The notes below the pieces were generated by a model that saw nothing but the letters and a program-made list of their open reading frames with translations, was not told the origin of the DNA and did not search any database. Source: Gnetum montanum (Eukaryota; Streptophyta; Gnetopsida; Gnetales; Gnetaceae). From it: 32,775 bases of DNA. The stretch is taken from contig MNCI01017547.1 of the NCBI GenBank assembly GCA_015680685.1, positions 1 through 32,775 on the forward strand, written 5' to 3'. A program made the position numbers and the translations under genes. Numbering within the stretch: position 1 is the stretch's first letter; each line of letters begins with the position of its first letter. Positions 19,800 through 31,985 of this stretch are shown here, in pieces.

Positions 19800-22700
19800 A
19801 GTCCAAGTATCAGGAGCTTCCTCTTGAAACTCCACCTTTGAACCTCAGATGATGTTGACATAGTTAACCAAAGGTAGCAACTTGTTATCTCTACAAAGGA
19901 AAATTTTTCCTCCCTTAGAGGTCAAGTGAATATCTTGATGTATAGGGGATGAGACTATGTTAAGCTCAGCTAACCATGGCCTTCATAAGATCAAGTTGTA
20001 GCCAAGTGTTTTCTCAAGCATAGGAAGTTGGTGGACGTAGGCAATTGCTTACTTCTTACAAAATCCAAGGAGATGGAAACCATACTGTTACTTGTGATCC
20101 ATTAAATGACTTGACTGACAAGGTAGTGGTTTCTTAGATGTTTTTAGTTAAGCCTAGTTTGTTAACAGTGGAAAATTATACTACATTGGCTACCGCTTAA
20201 TAATCCACATGAACATAGTGAACATTGTATCTACTAACACATATAGTAATAAGGAAAGGAGCAGATAGCACATCTTTGTTTGAGAGTTAATCATCACCTC
20301 ACTATCATGAAAGTTGAGTGTGGATTAATGCCCATTTTTCCTAAGTGATTCTTGCTCAATGACAAAGTGGATTGACTCTCTATTGGTCAACATGTCTATG
20401 CTCATAGGGATACAAGTTAACAACACTTGAGCTAGTGTGTCCCTATGAGTAAGAGATATCATGAACAAGTCATATAAGTTCAGTGACATGTTCTTTTGTT
20501 TTAATGATCAGTTGGCTTATTTCATTATTGTAAGAATACTCTTTTCCTTAGCATGTGATGTTTCAACCTTAGTAGTCTTAACCTCCTCCATCCTTCTTGG
20601 AGTTTTTGGCTTAGGTTTTGATCTATGTTCCTTGGGTCCCTTATCCATAGGTGTAGCTGGTCTTGGTGAAGACTTTCATTGGTCAAATTTCTTTGAAGCC
20701 TGTTTTTTGTTGGCCACCTTTAGTGGGCTTTATTTTTGGCTTGGTAATAGGTTTTTCTTGTTGTCTTTGTGATAATGACTTCTTGGTAACGTTTGAGTTA
20801 TGGGCCACTAGAGGTGGGCTTGATTATGGGTTGTCATACTTTTACTTAATTAAGGTGGAGGAACCTAGATAACAAATGTTTCCCTAGGATTTTGAGGATT
20901 AGTAACCCATGGTCTTAGTTGTGAAGTTGATGCCACTAAAAGTGGAACATGTATAATGAAGGGTTTCTTAGGGGTTGGAGGGGTTGGTACCCATACGAAG
21001 AACGGCTTTCTAGGCCTTTTTTTTCAAGGTTGCAATGACACCTTAATGACAAATAGTTCCCTTGGAGAATTAGATCATTTTATTTCTATGAATAAGCCTA
21101 TAGTGTAAGAGTTGTCGTTGGTTCTGGAGGGTTGGGCTTATTCAACACCAACTCTCTATGGTCTACGATCATCTAGAGGTCATCTTTTAATGCTAGGAAA
21201 AAATCAATGTCATGAGTAGCCATTTCATGATAATGGAAAAACCTATTTAGTCTAAAGTACTTTGGTATCTTTATATCATCTTTGGTTGCCATTGCCTAGT
21301 CTTTATCTATGTTGCAAAGATGATTGTGCCTCTTGTGAGGTTCCTCGGATAGTTCCTTGTGTTGTATATGGTTTTCTTTAAGCAACTATTCTAAAATCTC
21401 AGAGGGCTTCATAGGTAGCCTTATGTACGTAGACATATCCTTACATCAAAAGTTTGGTCTTGGTTGCTTTGGGACATATGGAGTGGATGGTTGTGATGAG
21501 TCTTAGGATGTGTTGCATGGTGGTGATTCCCACCTTTCCCCTTGTTTCAGCTCTTTTGTTATTGTAGAAATGATTGCATGTTCTTTCTTAATTTTATTCC
21601 TATCCCTCCTCATGTGCTAGTTTTTATAGGTCATGTAGGCTAGGTCATTGCTTCTCTCAACCCCCTCCTTAATGTTTTTGGTTTGTGAGAAAGCTTGGCT
21701 TAGTGACCAGGGCTCTAGGTAGTAAAGCTTTGACTTAATAATGTCATTTACTACTCTCTTGTAGATAGCTAAGATATGAACTTCAACAATAGGCTTTGGA
21801 ATCTTGTTAAGTATTGGGTTCCATCCTTGAATGAATCTTTTGATTGGTTCAAGTGGCCCCTACTTTACATTCATTACTTGATCCAATGTATCATCTGATT
21901 CAAGTTGTATTTGAAGTGGTTGATAAATTGGTTTATTAAGTTTTCAAAGGAAGAGATAGAACCTCTAGGTAGGATTTGGTACCAATCTAGAGCTTTACCC
22001 TTGAGAGACATGGGGAAAATATGTAGTATCATATGAGGCAGAGCTTGTAGAAAGAGCTAGTTAGACTGGAAGGTGACCAATTGTGGATTGGAATCCCCTT
22101 CACCATTGTATTTGATAAAGTTTGGTATGTACATACCTATAGTTATGGTCATTTGAGGCATCATAGGACTTATAGGATCATCTTGGTAAAAGTGTAGAGC
22201 CCTAATCAATTGAGTTTTACTAGTCTTAAGTTTCTATAGCTCTTTGGTAAGGTCTTTTATCATTTGAAAGGCATGATCAATGCCCTGGGACATACTTATT
22301 GGCTACAGTGTTTGTGTTGATGATTGAGGAGGAGTCTATGAGGCTTGGGACTATGTGATGGGTGTTGATATAGATAGAAGAGGTTATATGACCACCATTG
22401 CAAGTGGATTAGACTAGGAGAAAGAGGTCTAAGTTGGAAATTATGATATGAAGGAAGAAAAGGGTGTTTGTGATCCTTGGGTTATCTAGGATCCTACCAT
22501 GGGACCTGCTATTATAGAGAAATGATGAGTGGTGGTGATAGTCACCGATGATAGTTGAGCTAACCATGGTTGTATGGTAGATGACATGGATGAAAAAATG
22601 GGTGTGGTCTGGGGCACCAATTATGCCTAACGTGCCACTATAATTAGTGTTGGTCCAAACATGGTTGGATAGATATGAAAAAAAGGTTGAGGGCCTTGCC

Positions 22701-23157
22701 TTTTGGAAGAGGTAAGAGAGACCAAAGTGGGTATGGTGATTTGGGATGCCAATTGTTGGTATAGACTCCCTAGAAAATTTTATATTTCAAGCTCTACCTC
22801 AAATTGATCTTGTTCCTAATGTTGATCCTCAAATCTTGATGCTTCATCATACTTCACCATCTCAATTAGATGAGACCATACATGTGTATGGACATCAAAT
22901 GGTAGTATCTTGTCATACAAGAAAGGAATATATTCCTTCTTGTTATGGTAAATAAGTTCATATTCACATTTGGACTTTGCCTCTACTCATGGGATGAGCA
23001 AGCCTACCTAGATCTTGGCATAGATGAAATTATAATAATGTTCATCAATGACTACAAAATTTTGACTCTACCTTCTTAACCTAAGTGATTTTCGATGCTC
23101 GGCTATAGTAGGGTCTCTTGGATCATATATCCTTATCCAATCTTGACTCGATGTCAT
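19800..23157 (-). pseudogene. gag-pro: Decayed Tat-type gag-protease ORF, copy 1
   Basis: The chosen start is the ATG at 23157, because the other copy has an ATG at the matching place (30809) and the following residues agree (SSQDWIRIYDPRDPT against a similar run). An N-terminal region of about 340 codons is followed by the gag core (22140-21900), with FPMSLKGKALDWYQILPRGS and FENLINQFINHF. This is the Tat-like pattern of P-SL-G-A--W---LP--SI--F. A long Lys-rich linker follows, then an aspartic protease around 20260-19860: the active-site region reads HVDY then a stop (Asp codon 20203-20205), then KLGLT, and later LGYNLILWRPWLAELNIVSS. Many stops, often TAG. No RT follows; the 32-bp minisatellite comes next. 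Confidence 0.8.
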
Positions 23158-23920
23158 GTTGGTCAGGTCAATGAGCAAAAATTGGACTCATTGAAAGGCA
23201 TTGTCAAATATGTTGTTTTTACATTTTACTATTTTTAGTAAATGTTTTAGTAAGTGGGATTACCCAACAGTGTGGTTGACTATAAATGACAAAAAATTGT
23301 TGAAACTATTATTGTAGTGTAAGTGGTGTATAATACACTTGAAAAAATAATTTTGTGATTTTAAAGTTGGTACCAGCAATTGTGTTGGTTTTATCTATGG
23401 TATTTATGATATACTATGTGTAGTAGACCACTATATTTTCCAATAAACTACAATGAGGTAGATGGTAGAAAATGGATTTTTACTTGGTAAACCCAAGCTA
23501 GAAATTTTTTCTTCAAAGGGTAAGTATGTTGGTTCTAAGAAAGTAACTATGAAAATTTTGGGTTTTCCCAGGACTATGCTAGAGTCCTAACTATGTCTAC
23601 ACTGGCTATTTCCTACACAATTTCATAATATCTATGCTAGTCTTTAGGTATCAAACATAGGTTTTAATAGGCAAAAATTTCAGGTTTTAGTATTAACTAC
23701 ATTGGTTTCCAAGGAATTTAGTAGTTGCTGTTAAAATATAGTGGAAATCCAAATTACCCACCACAACTATGCTGGGTATTGTGGGGAGGAATTCAAACAC
23801 CAACATTGTTTTTAAAGTTAAAAGCTTGTAGGTTTTAAATGTGAAATGATGAAAACTTGACTTTGAAAAAATAATTGTAAAGTGTTCCAAAAAAAATTTT
23901 CAGCTGAGAATTTAGGTGAA
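23158..23920 (-). other. 5' leader of gag-protease copy 1, no gene
   Basis: Non-coding DNA between the primer-site motif and the gag ATG, about 760 bp against about 510 bp in copy 2. It contains several 'gactatgct'-type motifs. Confidence 0.5.
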
Positions 23921-23947
23921 GGCCCTCCTTTTAGTGCAAAGCTATAG
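23921..23947 (-). other. Primer-site motif of copy 1
   Basis: The minus strand reads TTTGCACTAAAAGGAGGGCC, a decayed form of the TTTTGGCGCTAGAAGGAGGG found beside the younger LTR at 217. The CpG and CAG positions are the ones altered. Confidence 0.6.
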
Positions 23948-25600
23948 TGCCTAGAAAATTTGGTTCTTGGAAAACCAAAAATCCCAAGTGCAATAGCCTA
24001 ACCTTAGGGTCCAAGATACCCTTGATGGTGTGGTTGATTACCAAGAAACTTAAATAATGTAAATAGGGAAATAAAATTGTAGATTTAATAGAAAATAAAC
24101 ATAAAAATTAAATTTGGAATAAAATCTATACTACAAATGAATGGAAAAAAGTTATTAAAATAGAAAAAATGCTCAAAGTTTAGAGTTTTTGTATGTACAA
24201 ATTACATGTTGAAATGCACAAGAAGATTTTTTGAATGAAGCTTGAAGCCTATTAGAGATAGTAGGTTGTATTCTGTAGTCGAACTCCATGACCCAAGAAC
24301 TTTCCAACTCCAATATATCATAACATCTTGTTGGTTTCTATTCAAATTTGCAACATTTGACTACTAATGATGTAAATAGTGGTGTAAGCTCTTTTTCCAA
24401 TGGCATTATGCTAAGGGTCTTTGATGCTTAGTGTAGATACCAAATGGAATTGAAACACTTAAGTTTGCAAAAGACTTTTGATTACAAATGTTTGAAATGC
24501 AAAAATTTTGGAAATCTAAATATGGTGTTTACATTTGGCTTTTATAGATTTTAGGTTGCTGATTTCATGCTACAAATCTCTACCATGATTGTTGATAGAT
24601 TAACATTTGTTGTAGATGTAACAGCTATGATTCCAGTGTAGCTGACCATTTATAGCAAGTTTTGATATATAAAGGCCATCAAAACCCATTTGGATACTAA
24701 AAATAGTATATGGAATTTTGTTACTATGTTGGCCTTCACCCCAACTACGCTAGGCTTGGAAGACAATGTTGGCATTTGTTAGAATCTGCTAAAATCATGG
24801 TGACTACACTAGCCAAACTATAGCTAATAGAAATCCATGATGACTATGCTGGACATGTTGCCAACACTAGAAAACTATTATGTTTATGTTGACCATTGTT
24901 GGGAATATGGAAAACCTAACAACACCTAAGTTAGATGTGTGTAGTTATGCATGGATTTTATGGTGACTATGCTGGGTTTTGTTGAAAGATGAAAATCCAA
25001 CACCATCTATGCTAAGAAGAGGTGGTTCCAACGTAGTTGAGGCTATACCTCCACAAAAACCCATAAAAATGCCAAATTTGGCAATCTCCAAGGCATTTTT
25101 AGCATTTCCATGCCCATATATAGACATGATATTACTTTTTTCACTTGGGAAGTGAGGTAGTAGCAACTTATGAGGCATTTTTCAGCCCCAAAAAGTTAAA
25201 CTTTGTAAGATTGTAGCTCATTGGCTACAAACCTTACATGTACAATGAAATCTTACCTCAAGTTGGATGGTGAAGATTACATGTTACAACATGCATTTTC
25301 TAAGTGTTGTTTTAGGTGATGACATCAATGAGGTAGGAGGTAAAGCATGTGGGATTAGGTGGCCAATGGCACCAATATGTAGGTGAGGATTGATGGATGC
25401 ATGATGAAAGTAGGGGCATACATGTAGGATAGTCATAGGTATGGGGCAAGATGTAGTGATGTGTGGTAGGGGATAGGGTGGCCAAGGGCACTATAGCATG
25501 ATGCACAACCCTAGGGTTGTGCAACCTTCAATGGGCCTGCATAGCCCATGCAAGGTGGCATGGCCTGAGGTAGGCATGTGCAACCTACAAGTTGCATGGT
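23948..25600 (-). repeat. Probable 5' LTR of copy 1; outer end uncertain
   Basis: The inner end, plus-strand TGCCTAGAAAATTTGG, adjoins the primer-site motif. A minus-strand TATA box at 25112-25124 sits about 1.2 kb away. Several gactatgctgg motifs lie between 24700 and 25050. U3 beyond the TATA box is G-rich on the plus strand. The outer end is placed near the GTTGCA around 25596 only because composition changes there. Confidence 0.5.
25112..25124 (-). promoter_or_regulatory. TATA box of the copy 1 LTR
   Basis: The minus strand reads TCTATATATGGGC, a good TATA consensus. Transcription would run leftward through the leader into gag-protease copy 1. Confidence 0.55.
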
Positions 25601-25639
25601 GAATAATATTTTTTTGCATTATCACATAAATCATTACCT

Positions 25640-26240
25640 TCATCACAAGACTTGTCATCCATTACATCGTGTTTTAAATCATTTTTTAGTTTGGCATTTG
25701 TCTTAGAATCAATATTAATAGGGATGTAACTTGAAAGATAAATGGAATTTGGACTTCTATCAATAGAACAACATATAGAAGGTTGTATACCACAACCTAA
25801 AACTACCTTTGACCACTCATAGTTTTTTCAAAGGTGAAGATATCACTGCCCCTTGATTATAACCTCCATGACATAATGAATGCCTTTGCTAGAGTTTCTT
25901 TGAAGCAACAACTGAACCTTGGGGATGAATATATTATTATTATTTTGATGTTCATAACCAAATATATAGACTTCTTCCTATGTTCTCTGATTGTTCCAAA
26001 CCTTCCACTGTACAGTAGTTAATCTTTATCTTCCATCCATGATCTAGTGAATCCATGTCTTCTAGCATCAAACCTTTACTAGAGGCACCTTCACTAAAGA
26101 ATCCATGAATATGAATGTTGGAACCAAATGTACTAGAACAAGGCTCATCATTAATAATATAACTATGAAATAATCTAGATCTAGTTGAAAACATATACTC
26201 AAACTTAGTTCTTTGAGTACTAATGGAGTGTTGGAATGAT
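25640..26240 (-). pseudogene. Unidentified decayed coding remnant
   Basis: From about 26194 the minus strand reads MFSTRSRLFHSYIINDEPCS, then FGSNIHIHGFFSEGASSKG and HGWKIKINYCTVEGLEQSE, ending at a stop near 25952. After a frameshift it continues with FIPKVQLLLQRNSSKGIHYV and NQGAVISSPL. The reading across the frameshift shows a once-longer protein of at least 150 residues. I do not recognise it. It lies upstream, in element orientation, of the copy 1 LTR and may be part of an older element into which copy 1 was inserted. Confidence 0.4.
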
Positions 26241-27060
26241 AATGAACCTACACTTTCCTCAATTCAATGTTTCCCTGATATGGCTAGCCTAGTGATAGTT
26301 TTTGTATTGGTTGTTAGTACCCTTGTTGTGTTTTTTTCTGATATGTTTTTTGTTAACTTATATTTTAAATGTCCATTAAAGTAATGAAGTCAAACCAAAT
26401 GGATAGAAATAGTGTAATTATTAAGATTACTTTTCTTGTTTTAAATTGTTGAGTGCTAAATAAACCCATCATAAATTTTGACTAACTTATAATTTGGTTT
26501 CCTTGTCAAAATTGTCAACTTCTCATCCTTTATTAGTTTCAAGGTCATTTCATGCTTTTAATGGTTTTATTTATGGCTACTTTCACACTAATGGTTGCAT
26601 TTCTTTATTGTTCATAGGCCTCAAAATATGATAGTAATGGTTTTGGAAATGATGTTGATGGTGGCCCTTCTCCTCTTATGACTCTATTTTTTGGGTAGTG
26701 ATGGACCCATTGTACTTTGTTGTTTCTATTGCATCATTATTGTATCTACTTTCATTTGGCTATATAGAGATAGTTATTGTTTTTTATTGGTGTTTGGGCA
26801 ATGTAACTACAACTAAAAAACACTATGGTTACTGTTTAAGTTTAAAAATTTAAAACACCTTTTTCATATTTTATATATTATATGTTTTATATTCCTTGCG
26901 TAAAGGCTACAAGTTAGAACAACAAAGTTACAAAATAAAATTTGGTGATAATATGAACAATGTAAAAGTATAGAACAAAGTAAAATATTTAAGTGAAAAT
27001 TGGAAATAATGTGATGAGGAATATAGGCTATAATGTACATAATAGAAAGATAAAGGTAGA
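26240..27060. other. No recognisable feature
   Basis: AT-rich DNA with poly-T runs. The short open frames on the minus strand (26864-27064) are low-complexity and unconvincing. It separates the 3' limit of copy 2 from the remnant at 25640-26240. Confidence 0.5.
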
Positions 27061-27064
27061 TCAC

Positions 27065-27165
27065 AAATTTAATTCTATTAGGTTGCGGTAGGCCACCAAT
27101 TTTAGACCATGATAGGTCATCATGTTTCTAGTTTTAAACCTTAGTAGGCCATGGTCCATACTTGC
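27065..27165 (-). repeat. Minisatellite next to gag-protease copy 2 (2-3 degenerate copies)
   Basis: Motifs such as taggccaccaattttagacc and tagttttaaaccttagtagg match the reverse complement of the unit at 6604-6775 and hold the same position relative to gag-protease as the array at 19418-19505. Confidence 0.65.
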
Positions 27166-27469
27166 TTGGCAAGTATGGGATAGCGTTGAAAGGGAATATA
27201 AGGATAAAATAAACAATGAAACATGATATAAGGTTTTGAAGGTGAGAAAGCATCCATTAGCAAAATAAGGGATAATATTTCTACGATGCATTTTTTGCTT
27301 AATCCTTAATAAATCAAAGGGCTTCCTTTGCATGATCCCACTCTCATCATGCTTCTCATTTGATATGTAAATTGGTAGGTGTTTTTGTTAATCACTTAAT
27401 ATTATAAGTTTGGTGCTTTTAGCCTCTTATTGTTGTTGGTTTTGCTTTTGTTACTAGTCCTAGCTTGAA

Positions 27470-30400
27470 TTTTAGAAGTCTTCTCTTAAAAGTCCACCTC
27501 TGAACCTTGGTCAATGTTGACATAGGTAACTGATGATACCAATACATTGTCTTCATGGATTACAATTCCCCCTCCTCATATGATAAATGGATCTCCTAGT
27601 GTATAGGAGATGAGGATGCATAGAGCTTAGCTAACCATGACCTTCTTAGGACCAAGTTGAGACTAGGTGTCTCTTCAATCACTAGGAAGTTAGTAGATGT
27701 GCAAAATTATTCTCTACCTATGAAATCCAAGGAGATAGAACCTTACACTGCTACTCACGATCCATTGAATGACATGGGTATAGAGGTAGTGATTTCTTGG
27801 ATGTTCTAGGTTAAGCCTAGTTTCTCAATGATGGTGTATGGTATAATGTTGGTTGTCATCCCATCATCCACATTAACATGATGAATTTTATACCTACCAA
27901 CACATATAGTAATGAGGAAAGGAGCAGATAGTACTTCTTTATTTCATGAATCCATCTTCACCTCCCTATCATGAAAGTTGAGCATGGATTGATGTCTATT
28001 TTCCCTAAGTGAGTTTTTCTTAAGAATAGAATGGATGGACTCTTGTTGGAAGGCATGTCTCTACTCATAGGAATAGCAATCAACACTTGAGCTAGTGCAT
28101 CTCTATGAGTAGGAGAATTCATGACCAACTTGTATAGGCTCAACAACATGTCTTTTTATTTGAGAGACCATTTTTCTTATTTCATCATTGTAAGGAAATT
28201 CTTTTTCTTGGCATGTGATCTCTTAGATTTGGTGGTTTCAATTTCCTCCATCATTCCTAGTATGTTTGGCTCATATTTCCAAAGATGTTGCTTGGGCCCC
28301 TTGTCAATGGATGTAGCTAATCTTGGTGTAGGTCTTGATGAGTTAGCTTACTTCTAAGACTTTTGTTGTTGGCTACCTTCAATGGGCTTAGATGTTGGTT
28401 TGGTGATAGGATATTTTCATCACATTTGTGGTGATAATTTCTTGCTAACCATTACGTTATTAGCTACTATAGGTAGGCTTTGATCATGCGTTATTGTAGG
28501 TTTGCCTATAGAAGGTGGAGGGACCCTAATAATAAATGGTTCTTTAGGAGGGTTGGTGACATGTGGTTTGGGTTGCGAAGTTGATGCTACTAAAGGTGTG
28601 ACATGTATAATGAAGGACTTATTAAGGGATGAAGCTGATGTTACCTTGATGATGAAGGGGACTTTAGGCTTTATGTTTTGAGGTTAGGGTGGTAACTTGA
28701 TAGTGAAAAATTTCCTAGGAAGGTTAGACCATTTGATTTCTATGAATGAGGCTACAGTATAGGAGTTATTAGTGTTTAGAGAGTCAAACTTATTTAAAAC
28801 TAGTTCCCCACAATCAATCATCTTATGGATGTCATCTTTCAACGCTAGGTAAAACTCAGTGCATGATTGACCATTGGATGATAATGGAAAAACTTATCTA
28901 ACCTGAAGTACTTTGGTAGCTTTAGATCATATTTGGCTGCTATCATTGAATCTCTAACTATCTCACAAAGATAATCATGCCTTTTATGAGCCTCCTTAGA
29001 TAGTCTCTTATGTTGTATGCGATTGTATTTAGGTAACTATTCTAAAAGCTCAAAGGGCTTCATTGAAAACCTAGCATACTTACTCTTATCCTTCCATCCA
29101 AAGTTTAGTCTTATTTGATTTGGGACATAGGAAGTGAATGGTTGTGATGAGTTAAGAGGTGTCTTGCATGGCAGTGTTCCTTGGCTTTTGACTTGTTTTG
29201 TGTCGTTGGATATTGAAGCCATAGTTATTCGCTCTTTCTTAGTTTTATGCCTATCCCTCCTTAGATGTTGGTTTTTATAGGCCAGATAGGTTGGATCATT
29301 ACTAGCTTCAACATCTTCTTCTATATTCTTGGTTTGTGAAAAGGATTACCCTAATGACTAGGGTTCTAAGTAATATATTTTTGACTTGATAAATTCATTG
29401 AATGCTCCCTTGAGGATGGCCAAGAGGTGGATTTTAGAGATGGACTCATGATCTCATTGAGCATTGCATTCCATCTTTGAATGAACCTTTGTACTAGTTC
29501 AAGTGGTTTCTACATTATCTTTATATGTTGGTCCAATGTTGTATCAATCTTCAAGTTGTATCTAAAGTGATTGATAAATTGGTTTATGTGGTCTTCTAGG
29601 AAGGAAATAGAACCCCTAGGTAAGCTATGATACTAGTCTAAAGCCTTTACTTTCAAGGACATAGGAAAATCCTCATTATTGTATGTGGAAACACTAGAAA
29701 TAGGAGGCACTCAAATTGAAAGGTGATAATATGTGCATTTGGATCTTGTTTACCATTATCTTTGGTGAAATTTGGGATGGACATTTCTATAGGTAAGATA
29801 ACTTGGGGGATAGTAGTATTGATAGGATCATCCTAGTAGAAGTCATCACCTTTACCATTTGAGTGGTTGAGGTTTTGAGTCCTTGTAGTACTTTGGTGAG
29901 ATCTTGGATAATTTAGAAGGCTTGATCCAAGCCTTGAGGCATTCTAGTAGGTTTTGGTATTTGTACAGATGGTTTTGGAAGAAGTTGAGAAGCTTTGAAT
30001 ACTACAATAGGCATCAATATTAACAGTAAAGTTTGGGTTATCACTGTAGTAGGAGAGTTAAATAAAGAAAATGAGGTTTGCATTGGAACTTGAGGGATGA
30101 AGGGGACAAAAGGAGTGTGAGAGTATTGCATAGCTTGGGGCCTCATAGAGAAACCAACTAGAATGAAGAAAGCATGGGATGTGGTAGACAACATGGGTGA
30201 TCATCATGTAGAGTGAGGTTGTGTTCCAAAGGGAATCAATGAAAATAAGGAAGTAGATTGAGGCATAGGTTGAGTTTTATGTGTGGAAATAATGTGTATT
30301 AAACCAAACATAGTGGGATGAAAGGAAATGAGAAGAAGGTTGAGGAACTTGTACCACAAATCACACAAAAGATACAAAATCAGAAATTTTTTTTGGGGAG

Positions 30401-30809
30401 TCGATTGTTAGAAGAGGCTTCGAATAAATGTTTCTGATTCTTGTTCAATCTCAAATTTGTCTTGCTCCTCTTGGTATCCATCTAAACTAATATTCTTACT
30501 CCACTTATATAAATCTATAAGTTGTATTAACATGTTAGCATAGAAATTAATTAAAGGTATTTTATCATAAGGTGAGGGAATGTATTCTTTCCCATCTTGA
30601 TGTATGATTTCAAATTAACACTTAACGTCAGACTTGGAGCATGGTATGAGGAGGCCTAACTATATCTTGGCATAAAGGAAGTTATAAATTTTTTCATTAA
30701 TAACAATGAATTCTAGGTTCTTTCCCATATTTTTAAGTGATTACCTTCATTTTGTGACTGTTGGGTCTTTTGGGTCATAGATGCAAACTCCATCTTGGTT
30801 AGGGGCCAT
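27470..30809 (-). pseudogene. gag-pro: Decayed Tat-type gag-protease ORF, copy 2
   Basis: It is collinear with copy 1 at an offset of about 7650 bp along the whole length. The ATG at 30809 is followed by MAPNQDGVCIYDPKDPTV and later NFLYAKI, a stop, then LGLLIP, as in copy 1. The gag core around 29770-29540 contains FPMSLKVKALD followed by TAG (copy 1 has DWYQ), then LPRGSIS and INQFINHFRYNL. The protease active-site region is VNVDDGMTTNIIPY (catalytic Asp codon 27866-27868), followed by EKLGLT and TSIPMSFNGS. Divergence from copy 1 looks like roughly a quarter of sites in the stretches I compared by eye. This points to separate old insertions rather than a recent segmental duplication. RT and integrase are absent downstream. 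Confidence 0.8.
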
Positions 30810-31321
30810 GTAGGTAAGGTAAATGGAAATACCATGGACCTATAAAAATGCATTAACAAAGTGCCTGTGAAAATCTATGTGGAAAGAGCATTAGCTTATG
30901 AGATAATCCTAGCTTCTAAAGTGAATAAAACATTTAGTGTTCTAATTTTTTCTAACATTGGAAAATTAGGAGGAGGTTATGGTATATGCACTGCAAACAA
31001 AATTGTGAGAATTAAAAATTATTCTTAATTATTTTTAAAAAATTTCTATATTGTATGGTGGGTAGGGATGCTGCAAACGACCATAAAAATAATAAAAAAT
31101 ATTTTATTTTTCAAAGTTGTATATTGTAGGGAGAAAGGACTACACTGTAAATTGCACTATAGCCAGTAGCATGAAAAAGTATGTTTTGGCCAAAAAATAG
31201 TTGTGGCATACACACTACACCAAGTAAAAGCCAAAATTATTTTTTCATTAAAATGTTGAAAACACACTATTGGTAGAAACCAACAAATACTACAATAGGC
31301 TTAGATGAAGAAGTTAGGTGG

Positions 31322-31346
31322 AGGTCCTTATTCTAATGCTAGAAAA
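31322..31346 (-). other. Primer-site motif of copy 2 (decayed)
   Basis: The minus strand reads CTAGCATTAGAATAAGGACC, aligning with the motif at 192-216 after a few substitutions and a small insertion. It stands about 510 bp before the gag ATG of copy 2. Confidence 0.5.
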
Positions 31347-31985
31347 TGTAACAATGGAAAAATTCAATGCTAGAAGGCCAAAGATCCCCATTAGAACAAT
31401 TTAACTTGTAGATCCATGAATCTTAAGAGGGATCTATAAGCACCTAAAAATGGTTTTGATGATCAAATGAGGACTTAGAGGATCTATTAACAAGTAATAA
31501 GAAAACACAACGTGGAAGACCAAAATAGAATGATGGGCAAAGAAAATAAAAAAATAAAGGTGGAACTACAACTTTGAAATTAAATGTTACAAGTAAAGGT
31601 TTAGAAGATATAGATTATGGGTTTTTGAAAATACAAAAGATGCAATAGCATCCTTAGGTTCTAATACAATTGTAGGATGCATTTTGCAATGTATCCATAT
31701 AGATCTACTTCTTAAATTCTCTTGTTTGCTTCAATGTTCTATGTTGTGGAAAAATGATGGTGGTCATCATGGACTCTTGAGTGTCTATACTCCTAAAAAG
31801 TCTTAGGTTTAATGCAAATGCAAAATGTTCAGAAAGTCCTTACAATGAAATAGATCATTGTTTAAATAGATCTTAGGTTCCTATCTTGTTATTAGTTAAT
31901 TCTATCATGATTTTTGATAGATTTTTAGCACCTTTTGTCATAACTAGAACACTTGCATGCAATAGCAACTACAAGAGTAACAAAG
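31347..31985 (-). repeat. Inner part of the copy 2 LTR; extent unknown
   Basis: It begins TGTAACAATGG on the plus strand, adjoining the primer-site motif. No convincing TATA box is visible before coding-like sequence appears near 31990, so the LTR is either short, truncated or interrupted. Confidence 0.4.

Noticed and set aside
20461-20872. Plus-strand hydrophobic frames of 103 and 69 codons
   Set aside because: Antisense of the Lys-rich gag-protease linker of copy 1; the matching place in copy 2 (28121-28357) gives the same kind of shadow.
23693-23890. 65-codon minus-strand frame in the leader of copy 1
   Set aside because: No counterpart in copy 2 and no motif; consistent with chance.
29913-30194. 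93-codon minus-strand frame as a separate small gene
   Set aside because: It lies within the N-terminal half of gag-protease copy 2 and is one surviving open stretch of that ORF.
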